Assembly: GCF_000241265.1 (NCBI RefSeq)
Contig: NZ_BAEE01000052.1
Span: forward strand, 1 to 64,000
Source: Gordonia araii NBRC 100433
Lineage (GTDB): Bacteria; Actinomycetota; Actinomycetes; Mycobacteriales; Mycobacteriaceae
Direction: 5' to 3'
DNA: 64,000 bases
Part shown: positions 30,796 to 40,658 of the stretch, one piece after another
Position numbering within the stretch: position 1 is the first letter of the stretch
How the letters are laid out: the number at the start of each line of letters is the position of its first letter
Position numbers and translations under genes: made by a program
The notes under the pieces: generated by a model
Database searches by the model: none
Told to the model about the DNA's origin: nothing
The model's input: only the letters and a program-made list of their open reading frames with translations

Positions 30796-33036
30796 ATGGT
30801 CGAGCCCCGAAGCAAGCTCAGCAACGAGCCTCCTACGAAGGCCACAGACAGTAAGCCGCCCGCCCTGCCGTACCGTTCCGATCTCGACGGCCTGCGCGGT
30901 GTCGCGATCCTGCTGGTGGCCTGTTTCCACGTATGGTTCGGCCGCGTTTCCGGCGGCGTCGACGTCTTCTTGACCCTGTCGGGCTACTTCTTCGTCGGGT
31001 CGCTGCTACGCCACACCATCGCCGTGCAGTCGCCGCGGGCGACCTACCGCGATGCCGGGAATCCGTGGCCGCGACTCAAGCGGCTTCTCAAGCGACTCCT
31101 CCCCGCGTTGTACGCGGTCCTCATCGGTGTCGCACTCCTCACCGTCGTGGTGATCCCGGAGAGCCGATGGAGCAACATCGGCAACGAGCTGATCGCATCG
31201 GCGCTGTACTACCAGAACTGGTTCCTGGGCTTCAATTCGCAGGACTATCTGGCGGCGAGTTCGGCCAACAGTCCGCTCCAGCACATCTGGTCGATGTCGG
31301 TGCAGGGCCAGTTCTTCCTGGTGGTGCTGATACTCGCGCTGCTCACCGCGGTACTCCTCAAACTCGTCGCCCACCCGCTCGCCCGGATGGGCACCGAGCG
31401 CAGTGTCCGCATCATCGTCGGCGTGCTCGTGCTCGGGCTGGCGGCGGTCTCGTTCTACTGGGCTGCCATGCGCCACGGCGTCGACCAGCCCTTCAACTAC
31501 TACGACACTTTCGCGCGCGCCTGGGAGCCCCTGGCCGGGGGCCTGCTGGCCGTGTGGATGCCCAGGATGCGCGTGCCGAACTGGTTCCGCAACGTGGTGG
31601 GGCTGGTCGCGCTCGGACTGATCCTCTCGTGCGGCTGGTGGATCGACGGCGTCAAGGAGTACCCGGGGCCGATGGCCCTGGTGCCGGTCGGCGCGACGGT
31701 GGCGCTGATCTGGGTGGGTGCGACGGCGCTGTCCAAGCCGCTGCCGGACGGATCGGTGCAGCCTCAGCCGCAGGTGTCGCGTCTGCTCGCGACGCCGCAG
31801 GGCATCTGGCTGGGCAATATCGCGTACTCGCTGTACCTCATCCACTGGCCGCTGCTGATCTTCTACCTGACCTGGCGCGACAAGGACCATGCGAATGTCG
31901 TCGAGGGCACGGCCATCCTGCTCACGTCGGTGCTGCTGGCGTGGCTCTGCAAGCGCTACATCGAGGACCCGGTGCGCTACTCGCGCCGCCCCGAGCCCCT
32001 CCTGCGCGATCCGAAGCCGGCGCCCAACGTCACGCGCCGTCCCAGCCGCTGGCGCCGGGCGATCCTGTCCTACGGAAGCGTGGTGACCGTGCTTCTCGTG
32101 CTGGGCGTCGCCGCCGCCGGGGTGTCCACAAGGCTGTGGGAGCGGCATGTCGCGGCGCAGGAGGTGGATACGTCCACCCTGGACCCGCACCGGTATCCCG
32201 GGGCCCGGGCCCTCCTCGATGGCTGGCCGGTGCCCAAGGCCGACCCGCAGCCGGCGCCCTATCTCGCCGACCGGGACTACCCGGAGACCAGCACCGACGC
32301 CAAGATGGCCAACTTCGAGGATCCCAACATCACCGTCGGCGTCTACGGCGACGTAAACGCCAAGCGGACCATCGCGCTGGCCGGCGGCTCGCATTCGGAG
32401 ATGTGGATCACGGCGCTCAACCTCCTGGGCAAGCGCCACGGCTTCCGGGTCACGACCTATCTGAAAATGGGTTGTCCGCTGTCGACCGAACGCGTGCCGA
32501 AGATATCGGGCACCGAGCGGGACTACCCGCTGTGCTACGACTGGGGCCAGCGCGTCATCGCCCGTATCATCGCCGATCGCCCCGACGCGGTGATGATGCC
32601 CACCACCCGGCCGCGGGAGCGCGCTCCGGGCGATTGGATGCCCGACTCCTACAAGCCCGTCTTCGAACGCTTCATGGAGGCCGGGATCGCCATGATCGGC
32701 ATCCGCGACACACCGTGGCCTCGCGACCGGGCGGGCAACGGCTTCGTGACACCGGACTGCCTCTCCGACGGCGGGGACGCGGTCAGCTGCGGGACGCGGC
32801 GGGCGTCGGCCCTCTCACCGACCGACCCGGCGATCCCGTTCGCCCAGGCGCATCCGCGGATGTTCTACCGGCTCGACCTCACCGACGGCATCTGCGAACC
32901 GGAGATCTGCCCGGCGATCGTCGGCAACATCGTCGTGTACAAGGACTACCACCACCTTTCGGCGACGTATGTGCGCAGCCTCACCGACGAGCTCGGCCGA
33001 CAGCTCCAACAGATACCCTGGATCGGCAAGCGCTGA
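30796..33036 (+). CDS. acyltransferase-3 / SGNH-domain membrane protein (OatA-like)
   Basis: This 746-residue protein has an N-terminal acyltransferase-3 domain with about ten membrane spans (35-440). It begins YRSDLDGLRGVAILLVACFH and contains VDVFLTLSGYF and NIAYSLYLIHWPLLIF. The C-terminal extracytoplasmic SGNH domain (about 500-746) has the Ser motif ALAGGSHSEMW and the Asp/His motif KDYHHLSATYV. Such proteins O-acetylate or acylate cell-envelope glycans. The gene precedes treY by 16 bp. In M. tuberculosis an acyltransferase (Rv1565c) likewise neighbours treX-treY-treZ. The substrate is not known from sequence. Confidence 0.9.
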   Translation: MVEPRSKLSNEPPTKATDSKPPALPYRSDLDGLRGVAILLVACFHVWFGRVSGGVDVFLTLSGYFFVGSLLRHTIAVQSPRATYRDAGNPWPRLKRLLKRLLPALYAVLIGVALLTVVVIPESRWSNIGNELIASALYYQNWFLGFNSQDYLAASSANSPLQHIWSMSVQGQFFLVVLILALLTAVLLKLVAHPLARMGTERSVRIIVGVLVLGLAAVSFYWAAMRHGVDQPFNYYDTFARAWEPLAGGLLAVWMPRMRVPNWFRNVVGLVALGLILSCGWWIDGVKEYPGPMALVPVGATVALIWVGATALSKPLPDGSVQPQPQVSRLLATPQGIWLGNIAYSLYLIHWPLLIFYLTWRDKDHANVVEGTAILLTSVLLAWLCKRYIEDPVRYSRRPEPLLRDPKPAPNVTRRPSRWRRAILSYGSVVTVLLVLGVAAAGVSTRLWERHVAAQEVDTSTLDPHRYPGARALLDGWPVPKADPQPAPYLADRDYPETSTDAKMANFEDPNITVGVYGDVNAKRTIALAGGSHSEMWITALNLLGKRHGFRVTTYLKMGCPLSTERVPKISGTERDYPLCYDWGQRVIARIIADRPDAVMMPTTRPRERAPGDWMPDSYKPVFERFMEAGIAMIGIRDTPWPRDRAGNGFVTPDCLSDGGDAVSCGTRRASALSPTDPAIPFAQAHPRMFYRLDLTDGICEPEICPAIVGNIVVYKDYHHLSATYVRSLTDELGRQLQQIPWIGKR

Positions 33037-33040
33037 CCGG

Positions 33041-33046
33041 TAAAGT
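33041..33046 (+). promoter_or_regulatory. -10 element, leaderless promoter of treY
   Basis: TAAAGT lies 6 nt before the GTG at 33053, just after the acyltransferase stop. treY may therefore be transcribed independently. Confidence 0.5.
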
Positions 33047-33052
33047 TGCGGC

Positions 33053-35374
33053 GTGGCGAAATACGTTGGCGCCGTGGCGACCTACCGCGTTCAACTCGGT
33101 TCAGGCTTCGGCTTTCCGGAGTTGCGAGAAGCGCTGCGCCCCATCGCCGCATTGGGCGTGAGCCACCTGTATCTCTCGCCGATCCTCGCCGCGATGCCCG
33201 GCTCGACGCACGGCTACGACTGGGCTCCGCCGGCCCGGATCAGTCCGGAACTCGGCGGGGTGGAAGGGTTCAGGCGCCTGCGCCAGTCCGCCGCACGCCG
33301 CGGCCTCGGACTCATCGTCGACATCGTTCCGCAACACGTCGGCGTCGCCGACCCGCGCGCCAACCCGTGGTGGGAGGACGTGCTCCGCCGAGGTCTGGAA
33401 GCTCCCTACGCCGAGTGGTTCGATCTGCTCCCCACCCCGGAAGGGGTAATCGAACTGCCCGTGCTCGGCGACGACGGGCTGGACGCCGTCGTCCTCGACG
33501 ACGCCGGCAATCTGGTCTACCACGACCGGGTCTTCCCCACCGCCGAGAACACCGTGGCGCCGGGCGACTCGGCCGCCGCGGTAGCGGCTCGCCAGCACTA
33601 CCGCCTGGTCCCCCACGCCAGCGGCCGCTATGGCTACCGCCGGTTCACCGATGTCAGCGATCTGGCCGCCCTGCGGGTGGAGTTGCCGGAGGTGTACGAG
33701 GCGACGCACGGGTGGTTGCTCGATCTCGTCGCCGAGGACCTCGTCGACGGCGTGCGCGTCGACCACCTCGACGGACTCGCCGATCCGGCCGCCTACCTGC
33801 AACGACTGCGCGCCGACCTGGGCCCCGACCGGCTGATCTACGTCGAGAAGATGCTGGCGCCGCTGGAACACCTCGACAGCGGATTTCCGGTCGACGGCAC
33901 CACCGGCTACGAGCAGTTGGCGGTCGTCGGCGCACCGTTCACCTCGCACGCCGGATTGCGGGAACTCACCGAACTCAGCGACTTCACCACCGGTATCACC
34001 GGTGATGCCACCTGGATGGTGCTCGAACAGCAGCGACTCAAACGCGAAGCGCTCGCCGTGAACTACGCGGCCGAGCACGCGCGCCTGGCCGTCACGCTGG
34101 CCAGCGCCCTCGGTGCCGAAGCGCCGTCGATCGGTGACCTCTGTGCCGTCACCGCCGAACTCATCACCCTCATGCCGGTTACCCGCCCCGACCAGCGGGA
34201 CCACGCCGGCCTGTTTCGCGAGATCGGCAATGTGGTCGCCGACGGCAGTCCGCGACTACGGGAGTTGATACCGGTCGTCGTCGATGCTCTCGAACAGACG
34301 CCGACGGCCGCCGCGCAGATCGGTCAGCTGTGCGCGGCGATCTACACGACCGCCGTCGAAAACACCCTCGCCTATCGCAACCCGCGGCTGGTCTCGCTCA
34401 ACGAACTCGGTTGTCAGCCCTGGCTCGGGTTGCCGGAAATGTCACGGTTCCACACCGCCAACGCCGAGCGGGCGCAACGCTGTCCGCTGGCCTTGAGCGC
34501 GATGACAACGCATGACACCAAGCGCAGCGAGGACGTCCGCACCCGGATCAGTCTGTTGTCCCAGGTACCGCAACGATGGGCGCTGACCCTCGCCCAACTC
34601 ACGCGTGCCGCGCCGCCCCCAGACCCCGCCACGGGAATGTTCTTGCTGCAGAACCTCTTTGGCGCGTGGCCGGTCGACGAGCACGGTCCGATCCAGCCCG
34701 ACGAACCCTGGCGGGCCCGGATGCGCGAGTACGCGGTCAAAGCCGTCCGGGAGGCCGGCGAGCGCTCCTCCTGGGCCCGTCCCGACATCGCGTTCGAGGA
34801 ACGCATTCGCGCCTGGATCGACGAGGTCACCGACGAACGCGTCAACACGCCGCTGGTCGACCTGGTCACCAACACCTTCGACGCCTGGCGCGCCGACGCG
34901 ACCGCGCGCAAGGTCGTGAGTCTGCTGTGCCCGGGGGTCGGCGACATCTACCAGGGCAGCCAGTGGTGGACCGACTCCCTCGTCGATCCCGACAATCGGC
35001 GCCCGGTCGACTACCGCACCAGCCTCGACCATCCGAAGTGCCGGGCCATCATCCATGCGCTGAGCGTCCGGCGGCGCCACCCCGACGCTTTCGCCCCCGG
35101 GGCGACCTACGTACCCGTGGTCGCGGTCGGGGAAGCCCCCGACCGGATTCTCGCCTTCGGCCGGGGAACGCCCGACGACCCCGATCCGCGCATCGTCGTG
35201 GCCTGCTCGCGGCATACCTACAGCTTCGCGACCGAACCCAAGGAATCGACATTCCTCGAGTTGCCCGCGGGAAGCTGGCGGGATCGCCTCGGCGATCGCA
35301 AGTTCAGCGGCAAGGCCGCCATCGCCGATCTGCTCGGCCAGGAGAGTCCCGTGGTCGTGCTGGAACGCAAGTAA
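33053..35374 (+). CDS. treY: maltooligosyl trehalose synthase
   Basis: TreY rearranges the reducing-end bond of maltooligosaccharides to an alpha,alpha-1,1 linkage, the first step of the TreYZ trehalose route. The 773-residue GH13 protein has LYLSPILAAMPGSTHGYDW, region I GLIVDIVPQHVG, region II DGVRVDHLDGL with the nucleophile Asp, region III IYVEKMLAP with the general acid Glu, and region IV AMTTHDTKRSED. The length is typical. treX and treZ, which normally flank it, are absent from this window. It ends 6 bp from the convergent Mce-associated gene. Confidence 0.95.
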   Translation: MAKYVGAVATYRVQLGSGFGFPELREALRPIAALGVSHLYLSPILAAMPGSTHGYDWAPPARISPELGGVEGFRRLRQSAARRGLGLIVDIVPQHVGVADPRANPWWEDVLRRGLEAPYAEWFDLLPTPEGVIELPVLGDDGLDAVVLDDAGNLVYHDRVFPTAENTVAPGDSAAAVAARQHYRLVPHASGRYGYRRFTDVSDLAALRVELPEVYEATHGWLLDLVAEDLVDGVRVDHLDGLADPAAYLQRLRADLGPDRLIYVEKMLAPLEHLDSGFPVDGTTGYEQLAVVGAPFTSHAGLRELTELSDFTTGITGDATWMVLEQQRLKREALAVNYAAEHARLAVTLASALGAEAPSIGDLCAVTAELITLMPVTRPDQRDHAGLFREIGNVVADGSPRLRELIPVVVDALEQTPTAAAQIGQLCAAIYTTAVENTLAYRNPRLVSLNELGCQPWLGLPEMSRFHTANAERAQRCPLALSAMTTHDTKRSEDVRTRISLLSQVPQRWALTLAQLTRAAPPPDPATGMFLLQNLFGAWPVDEHGPIQPDEPWRARMREYAVKAVREAGERSSWARPDIAFEERIRAWIDEVTDERVNTPLVDLVTNTFDAWRADATARKVVSLLCPGVGDIYQGSQWWTDSLVDPDNRRPVDYRTSLDHPKCRAIIHALSVRRRHPDAFAPGATYVPVVAVGEAPDRILAFGRGTPDDPDPRIVVACSRHTYSFATEPKESTFLELPAGSWRDRLGDRKFSGKAAIADLLGQESPVVVLERK

Positions 35375-35380
35375 TCCCGG

Positions 35381-36232
35381 TCAGTTGGGTGTCGCGGGGA
35401 CCCCGGGTGCCCCCGGGGCGCCGGGCGCACCCGGTGCCGGGCTGCTCCCGGTGGCGCTGAAATCGCCGACGCCCTTCGACTCGGCGACCAGCCACTTGCC
35501 ACCCTCCCGCCGCAGTTGCAGTCGCAGCGCGACCGTCCGCTTCTGCGGCGCTGGCATCAGGTTCGACGTACCGGTGGCCGTGACGATCATCAGCGTCGTC
35601 GCCTCGTTGCGGCCGAGGCTCTCCACCGCCGCCGAGTCGACCTTGGCCGTCGCCTTGAGGCCCTGGTTGCGGATCTCCGCGGACGGCGCGGCACGATCCT
35701 GACTCATCTCTTCGCGCATCTTGCCGGTGACCAGCGGTCCCTGAACCTCTTTGGCCTTGTCCACCTTGTCCGAACTCGTGTACTCGATGCTGGTCACGAT
35801 GAAGTGGCTCGCCGCCGCCTTCACCTCGTCGAAGGCGCGCAGTTGCTGCCTGGCCGAGTTCCATTGCCACACGCCGAGGCCCAGGACACCCAGTAGCAGT
35901 ATCCCGGCGAGGACGAAGGCCGCGATGCGCAGGGTGGAGCGGCTGATGGTCAGCGAGAAGTCGTCGCCGGACGAGCCCGCCGCAGACTTCTGCTTGCTGC
36001 CGGCGTCCTCATCGTCATCGGCGGCCGACGATTTCTCGTCGTCGGGGAACTGATCGGCGTCGGGGCCCTCCGACGTGGCTTTCGTCGCGGGCTTCGCCGC
36101 CGAGGACGAGCTGCGCGCCTTGCGCTTCACACCGGACAATCCGGCGTCCGTCTCCTCCGCGTCGACGGCCGCGTCGACGTCGTCGAATTCGTCGTCGCGG
36201 TCAGGATCGTTGTGCTGGGCAGACTTCGCCAT
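35381..36232 (-). CDS. Mce-associated membrane protein (Mam type)
   Basis: The 283-residue protein has an acidic, disordered N-terminus (1 to about 100), one membrane span at about 106-126 (FVLAGILLLGVLGLGVWQW), an extracytoplasmic domain to about 255 and a Gly-Ala-Pro tail. The domain contains VTSIEYTSSDKVDKAKEV and EATTLMIVTATGTSNL, similar to mycobacterial Mce-associated proteins that stabilise Mce complexes. It follows mceF by 79 bp on the same strand and has AGAAGGA before its ATG. It is the only such protein in this operon, whereas mycobacterial mce operons often carry two to four. Confidence 0.82.
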   Translation of the reverse strand: MAKSAQHNDPDRDDEFDDVDAAVDAEETDAGLSGVKRKARSSSSAAKPATKATSEGPDADQFPDDEKSSAADDDEDAGSKQKSAAGSSGDDFSLTISRSTLRIAAFVLAGILLLGVLGLGVWQWNSARQQLRAFDEVKAAASHFIVTSIEYTSSDKVDKAKEVQGPLVTGKMREEMSQDRAAPSAEIRNQGLKATAKVDSAAVESLGRNEATTLMIVTATGTSNLMPAPQKRTVALRLQLRREGGKWLVAESKGVGDFSATGSSPAPGAPGAPGAPGVPATPN

Positions 36233-36311
36233 GCATCCTTCTTCTGGTGTCGGTTGTCATCACCGCGCACCGGCCAGCGGGCTCACCGCGGGCCGGGCGG
36301 TGGTGGTCACG

Positions 36312-37472
36312 CTACTTGTCCAACGGGACCGTGCGCGCGTTGGGATCGAAATTCGGCGGCGGTCCGGCCGTGTCGTCCCCGGGCGGTCGCGGTGCGTTCG
36401 CCGCACCGCGAATCTGCTGGTCGGGATTCTCCGTCGCGCAGTAGAGGTTCAGCGGAATCGTGAGTTCCTGCAGCTTCGACGGACGCGTCGGCGTCACCGG
36501 GTAGGTGCACGCGGGGCGCGGGAACAGCGTCGCCATGGCCCACCAGGCTCCGTGATGGAACATCGCCATCGACTTGGCCGATCCGTCGCGGACCGCGGGC
36601 AGCAGCGCCGCGATGGCCGGCGCGCGCAGCGCCCCCTGCCTGGCGACTTCGCGGAATTGCTTCAGGACATCGGTCACCGGATCGCGGATCTCGTTCAGCG
36701 AACCGGTCAGGCTGCTCACCTGGGTGGCGCCGTTGCCCAGCAGGGTGCGCAGCTCCTTGTCGGCCGCCATCGCCGCGTTGATCACGGAGCTGCCACCGCT
36801 GACGAGGCGCTGCAGATCCGGCTGGATCCCGCTGGAGGTGTTCAGGATCGTGCCGGCGTTGTTGATCAGGTTCTGCGTTTGCGGCAGCACCTTGTACAGA
36901 TCGGCGAAGATCGTGCCGGCGGAGTCCAGCAGGACTCGCAGATCGTTGGTGTCACGCCCGCGGCCAAGGGCGATGTCGAGCTGTTCGATCGTCGACGCCA
37001 GCTTCTTCGGATCGATTTGCTCGACCACGTCCAGGGTCGTCTCCAGCACCTTCGGGAAAGCCACGGCAGACTCGGTCTGCCTGGTGTCGACGACATCGCC
37101 GTTCTGGAAGTAGGGTCCGTCGGCGGTCGTCGGACGGAAGTCGATGAACTGCTCACCGGCGGCCGACAGTCCGCTCGCCCGCACCAGCGCGTTGCGGTTG
37201 ATCTTGACCCCGTTGTCGATCTTCACCCGGATCGCGACGTGATCGGGTTGTACCCGGATTTCCCGGACGTCGCCGATCCGCGCTCCGCGCAGGTTGACGT
37301 CGGAGGTGGTCTGGACGCCGCCGGAGTTCTTGAAGTGGACGGTGAGGTCGTAGGTGTCGGTCAGCGGACGCCAGCGCAGCGACCCGAACGCCAGGTACGC
37401 CAGGCCGACGAGCATGACCAGCACCAGGGCGATATTGCCGAGGAGCACGGTGTGCTTCCTGATCCATGCCAT
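36312..37472 (-). CDS. mceF: Mce family protein MceF
   Basis: MceF is the last of six Mce subunits forming the lipid-conducting hexamer. The 386-residue protein has a membrane anchor at about 8-30 and an Mce domain (about 35-120, FKNSGGVQTTSDVNLRGARI and INRNALVRASGLSAAGEQFI). A helical stalk follows, then a Pro-rich end with two late cysteines. The ATG at 37472 shares one base with the mceE stop (TAATG). A longer frame overlapping mceE is rejected. Confidence 0.93.
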   Translation of the reverse strand: MAWIRKHTVLLGNIALVLVMLVGLAYLAFGSLRWRPLTDTYDLTVHFKNSGGVQTTSDVNLRGARIGDVREIRVQPDHVAIRVKIDNGVKINRNALVRASGLSAAGEQFIDFRPTTADGPYFQNGDVVDTRQTESAVAFPKVLETTLDVVEQIDPKKLASTIEQLDIALGRGRDTNDLRVLLDSAGTIFADLYKVLPQTQNLINNAGTILNTSSGIQPDLQRLVSGGSSVINAAMAADKELRTLLGNGATQVSSLTGSLNEIRDPVTDVLKQFREVARQGALRAPAIAALLPAVRDGSAKSMAMFHHGAWWAMATLFPRPACTYPVTPTRPSKLQELTIPLNLYCATENPDQQIRGAANAPRPPGDDTAGPPPNFDPNARTVPLDK

Positions 37473-38584
37473 TAGGAGCAGCACCCCTTCGTTCCGGTGA
37501 GCCGCCCCAGAATCCGCGTCAGCGTCTGCTGCAGCGTCTTGGTCGACTCGTCGAGGTCCTTGAGTTCGGGGAACCGCGAGGCCGCGTCGAACCCGGTGCC
37601 CGGCGTGAGGTAGTAGACCCGCGCCGAGACCGAGGCCGCCGACGACTGCGTCGACTTCGCCCACTTCGGCAACAGCAGGTGCAGGTTGTCGACCAGCGGT
37701 CCGAGCGTGTTGGTCGCGTCCTGGAGGCCGGCCAGCGCCACCGACAGCGACTCGACGAACTCGATCGTGTTCTGCTCGTTGGTGTTGAGGAAGTCGTTCG
37801 TGGCCGCGGTGACCTTGTTCGTCTTGTCGATGGTGGCCAGGATCATTGACATCTGGCTGTTCACCGCGTTGACCGCGGCCGGGAGCTTGGCGATCGCGGC
37901 CTGGAGTTGCGGACGGCCGTCCGAGAGCTGTGCGGTCAGGCTGCGGGTCACGGCCATCGACTTGTCGACCTCGGCCGCGTTGGCGTTGAGGCGGTAGATC
38001 GCGGTGGTGAACCCGCGGAGCACGCCGACGAGGTCGCGGTGGTCTTCCGGCGTCGTGCCGACCGCGGCGGACAGTTCGGTGATGATCGTCTGCAGGGAAC
38101 CGAGCGATCCGCCGTCGACCGTCGCGGCCGCCGTGACCAACAGGTCCTCGACGGTCGCCGCGGCACTCGTATCACCCTGCAGCTGTCCCCCGTCGGCAAC
38201 GAGGGCCCCCGCACCGTCGGTCGGCGGCTTCAGGGCGACGAAAACGTCGCCCAACGGCGTCGCCTGCCGCAGCTCAGCTCCGGTGTTCAACGGCAGTTTC
38301 GCGTCCTTGCTGACCTGCATCGTGACGATCGCGCGGTAGTCGCGGGCCTGGATCTTCGTGACGACGCCGACGTCGGTGCCGTAGAGCTTGACCTTGGCGT
38401 GCGACGGCAGGTTCAGCGCGTTGTCGAAGGAGGTCCGCACCTCGATCGAGTCGCCGATGCCACCGGGAGCGGGAAGCGGGATCTGCTCGACGGTCAGTCC
38501 GGGAAGCCTGCTGCAACCCGACAATGCCAGCGTGACCGCGACCCCGACGGTCAGCGCGGCACGCGCGCGCTTGTTGGCTGTCAT
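37472..38584 (-). CDS. mceE: Mce family lipoprotein MceE
   Basis: This 370-residue lipoprotein subunit of the Mce complex corresponds to mycobacterial LprK/LprN. The signal peptide ends with the lipobox LALSGC (Cys24), to be modified by Lgt and cut by LspA, both encoded in this window. The Mce domain follows (about 45-125, TSFDNALNLPSHAKVKLYGT ... PLNTGAELRQATPLGDVFV), then a long helical stalk. It ends in LTGTKGCCS. It overlaps mceD by 4 bp. Confidence 0.94.
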   Translation of the reverse strand: MTANKRARAALTVGVAVTLALSGCSRLPGLTVEQIPLPAPGGIGDSIEVRTSFDNALNLPSHAKVKLYGTDVGVVTKIQARDYRAIVTMQVSKDAKLPLNTGAELRQATPLGDVFVALKPPTDGAGALVADGGQLQGDTSAAATVEDLLVTAAATVDGGSLGSLQTIITELSAAVGTTPEDHRDLVGVLRGFTTAIYRLNANAAEVDKSMAVTRSLTAQLSDGRPQLQAAIAKLPAAVNAVNSQMSMILATIDKTNKVTAATNDFLNTNEQNTIEFVESLSVALAGLQDATNTLGPLVDNLHLLLPKWAKSTQSSAASVSARVYYLTPGTGFDAASRFPELKDLDESTKTLQQTLTRILGRLTGTKGCCS

Positions 38585-39678
38585 TTCACCTTCTCCAAGA
38601 TCGCCGAGAAAATACCCAGGTCCGGACCGAAGTCCTTCAGCTGACCGGTACGGCAGCCGTTCTTCTGCAGGTTGATCGACTCGCAGAACCGGGCCAGCAT
38701 CTCGTTGTCGAGCAGCGCCTTGTCCAGGTGCACGCCGGCGCGCCAGGCGCCTTGTTCCTCCGAGATCGAGTTGGACAGGTTCTGGAACAGCAGGGGGCCC
38801 AGGTCGATGGCTTCGACGACCTGGCGCGAGTAGTCGCCGAGGTTCTCCGCCAGCGCGGCTAGTTTGGCGGTCGAGACGCCGATCGTCCCCGAGTTGTTGG
38901 CCAAGAACTCGCTGGTGTTGCGCAGCATCACGTTGAGGTCGGCCATGGCCGCGAGCAGACCGGGTGACTGCCGGTCCAGCGTTGCCGCCACGTTGGTCAC
39001 CGAGTTGGAGAAGGCGCGCATCTTCGGATAGTTGGCGACCAGCTTCGAGGTGAGGTTGTTGATCATCTTGATCAGCTCGACCAGCGCATCCCCGTTGTCG
39101 GAGGCCAGCTTGCCCGCCTTGCTCATCTGCGTCACCGCCTCGGCGAAGCGCTGACCGTTCTCGGCCGTAATGCCGTCGGCCAGGCCGAGGAAGTCGGCCA
39201 GCGGGCCCTTGCCCGCGCCGTCGCCGGCGAACGTCTTCATCAGGCGGTCGACCGAATCGAACAACTCGGCGATTTCGACGGGCGCCTTCGTGTCCTTCAC
39301 CGTGTCACCGTTGCCCAGCTTCTCGCCCTCCACGTACACCGGGGAGAGTTCGATATGACGAGTGGTGACGATCGAGGTGTTCACGATCGCCGCGGTGACC
39401 TCCTTGGGCACCGAGATCGACCGGTCGACCGTGAACCGGACTTTGACGCGCGCGCCCTCCGGTTCGATCTTCGTCACCCGCCCGACCGGCATGCCCAGCA
39501 CGGCGACGTCGTTGCCCTGGTACAGGCCGGCGACGCTGTCGAAGTAGGCGGTGAGTTCATACGCCTGACCGAGTTTCGAGGCGATCCCGGCCGGCATCAG
39601 CGAGCACGAGGACATCAGCCCGGCCGCCAGCACCACGGCGACAGCCGCGACCGGCCGGCTCAACTTCTTCGTCAGCAT
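38581..39678 (-). CDS. mceD: Mce family protein MceD with a lipobox-like signal
   Basis: The 365-residue Mce subunit has the Mce domain at about 35-120 (YQGNDVAVLGMPVGRVTKIE) and a helical stalk. Unusually, the N-terminal hydrophobic segment ends in AAGLMSSC (Cys25), resembling a lipobox. In mycobacterial operons MceE is the usual lipoprotein. The ATG at 39678 overlaps the mceC stop by 7 nt and begins MLTKKLSRPV. The longer frame reads through the end of mceC and is rejected. Confidence 0.92.
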   Translation of the reverse strand: MLTKKLSRPVAAVAVVLAAGLMSSCSLMPAGIASKLGQAYELTAYFDSVAGLYQGNDVAVLGMPVGRVTKIEPEGARVKVRFTVDRSISVPKEVTAAIVNTSIVTTRHIELSPVYVEGEKLGNGDTVKDTKAPVEIAELFDSVDRLMKTFAGDGAGKGPLADFLGLADGITAENGQRFAEAVTQMSKAGKLASDNGDALVELIKMINNLTSKLVANYPKMRAFSNSVTNVAATLDRQSPGLLAAMADLNVMLRNTSEFLANNSGTIGVSTAKLAALAENLGDYSRQVVEAIDLGPLLFQNLSNSISEEQGAWRAGVHLDKALLDNEMLARFCESINLQKNGCRTGQLKDFGPDLGIFSAILEKVK

Positions 39679-40658
39679 CCGTCCACCACCCGGGCCGTGC
39701 ACAGCCAGTTGTCCGGGAACAATCCCCACGGCAGATAGCTGTTCGCGTAGGGGCCGTCACCGGTGATGTTCACCGTCGCACGCGCGGTGATCGGCAGGAT
39801 CTCCAGCAACTTGCGCAGGTTGTCCCTGTTCTTCTCCAGCCCCTGGGAGATCGTCTGGATGTTCGCCATGACGGGGGCGAGCTTGCCCGCGTTCTCCTGT
39901 CCGATGGCCTGCGCGTGGCGCGTCAGGGTCGCCAGACCGTCGAGCAGGCGCGTCACGAGCGCCTCCCGAGCGACGATCTTGCTGGCCAGCTGCTGGCCCT
40001 GGCCGATGATCATCGCGAGCTGCACCTGGCTGTCGTCGACGATCGACGTGACCTGTTTGGTGTCGGCGATCAGCTGGTTGATCTGGTCTTTACGACTGGT
40101 GATGACCTCCGACATGCGGGCCAGACCGTCGATCGCGGGGCGCGCCAGCGCCGGCGTGCCCTGCAACTGCCGGTTCAGCTCGGTCAAGCTCGACGAGAGA
40201 TCGTCGGGGTTGATGCCGGCCAGGATCGGCGTGCCCGCCTCGATGGTCTTCTGCAGGTCGTAGGGCACCCTCGTGTCCTTGATCTGCGCGCCGTCCAGCT
40301 TGTCGGGAGCGTCGCCGAGCGCGATGTCGACGTAGCGCTGACCCAGCAGCGTCGACATCTTGATCTCCGCCGAGCCGTTGGACCGCACGTCGACCTCACG
40401 GTTCACCTTCATCGACACCTTGACGTGATCGCGTTCCAGGCTGGTCCCGGTCACCTCGCCGACGTCGATGCCGGCCACCCGCACTTTGTCGCCGGGACGG
40501 ATTCCGCCGGCCTGTGCGAAGTCGCCGTAGTAGCTCTTCTTGCCCAGGTTGGCTCCGGCCAGCACGAAGACTCCGACGAGCAGCAGCACGAGCACGAGGG
40601 CGCCGATGACTCCCGTCCACAGCTGCGGGCGTTCGCGGTACATCGATCTCGCACTCAT
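39672..40658 (-). CDS. mceC: Mce family protein MceC
   Basis: The 328-residue subunit has one N-terminal membrane segment (about 14-36, TGVIGALVLVLLLVGVFVLA) and an Mce domain with FAQAGGIRPGDKVRVAGID and MSTLLGQRYVDI. A coiled-coil stalk follows and the C-terminus holds two cysteines (WLCTARVVDGC). The ATG at 40658 overlaps the mceB stop as ATGA. An ATG 6 nt earlier is less likely. Confidence 0.93.
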   Translation of the reverse strand: MSARSMYRERPQLWTGVIGALVLVLLLVGVFVLAGANLGKKSYYGDFAQAGGIRPGDKVRVAGIDVGEVTGTSLERDHVKVSMKVNREVDVRSNGSAEIKMSTLLGQRYVDIALGDAPDKLDGAQIKDTRVPYDLQKTIEAGTPILAGINPDDLSSSLTELNRQLQGTPALARPAIDGLARMSEVITSRKDQINQLIADTKQVTSIVDDSQVQLAMIIGQGQQLASKIVAREALVTRLLDGLATLTRHAQAIGQENAGKLAPVMANIQTISQGLEKNRDNLRKLLEILPITARATVNITGDGPYANSYLPWGLFPDNWLCTARVVDGC

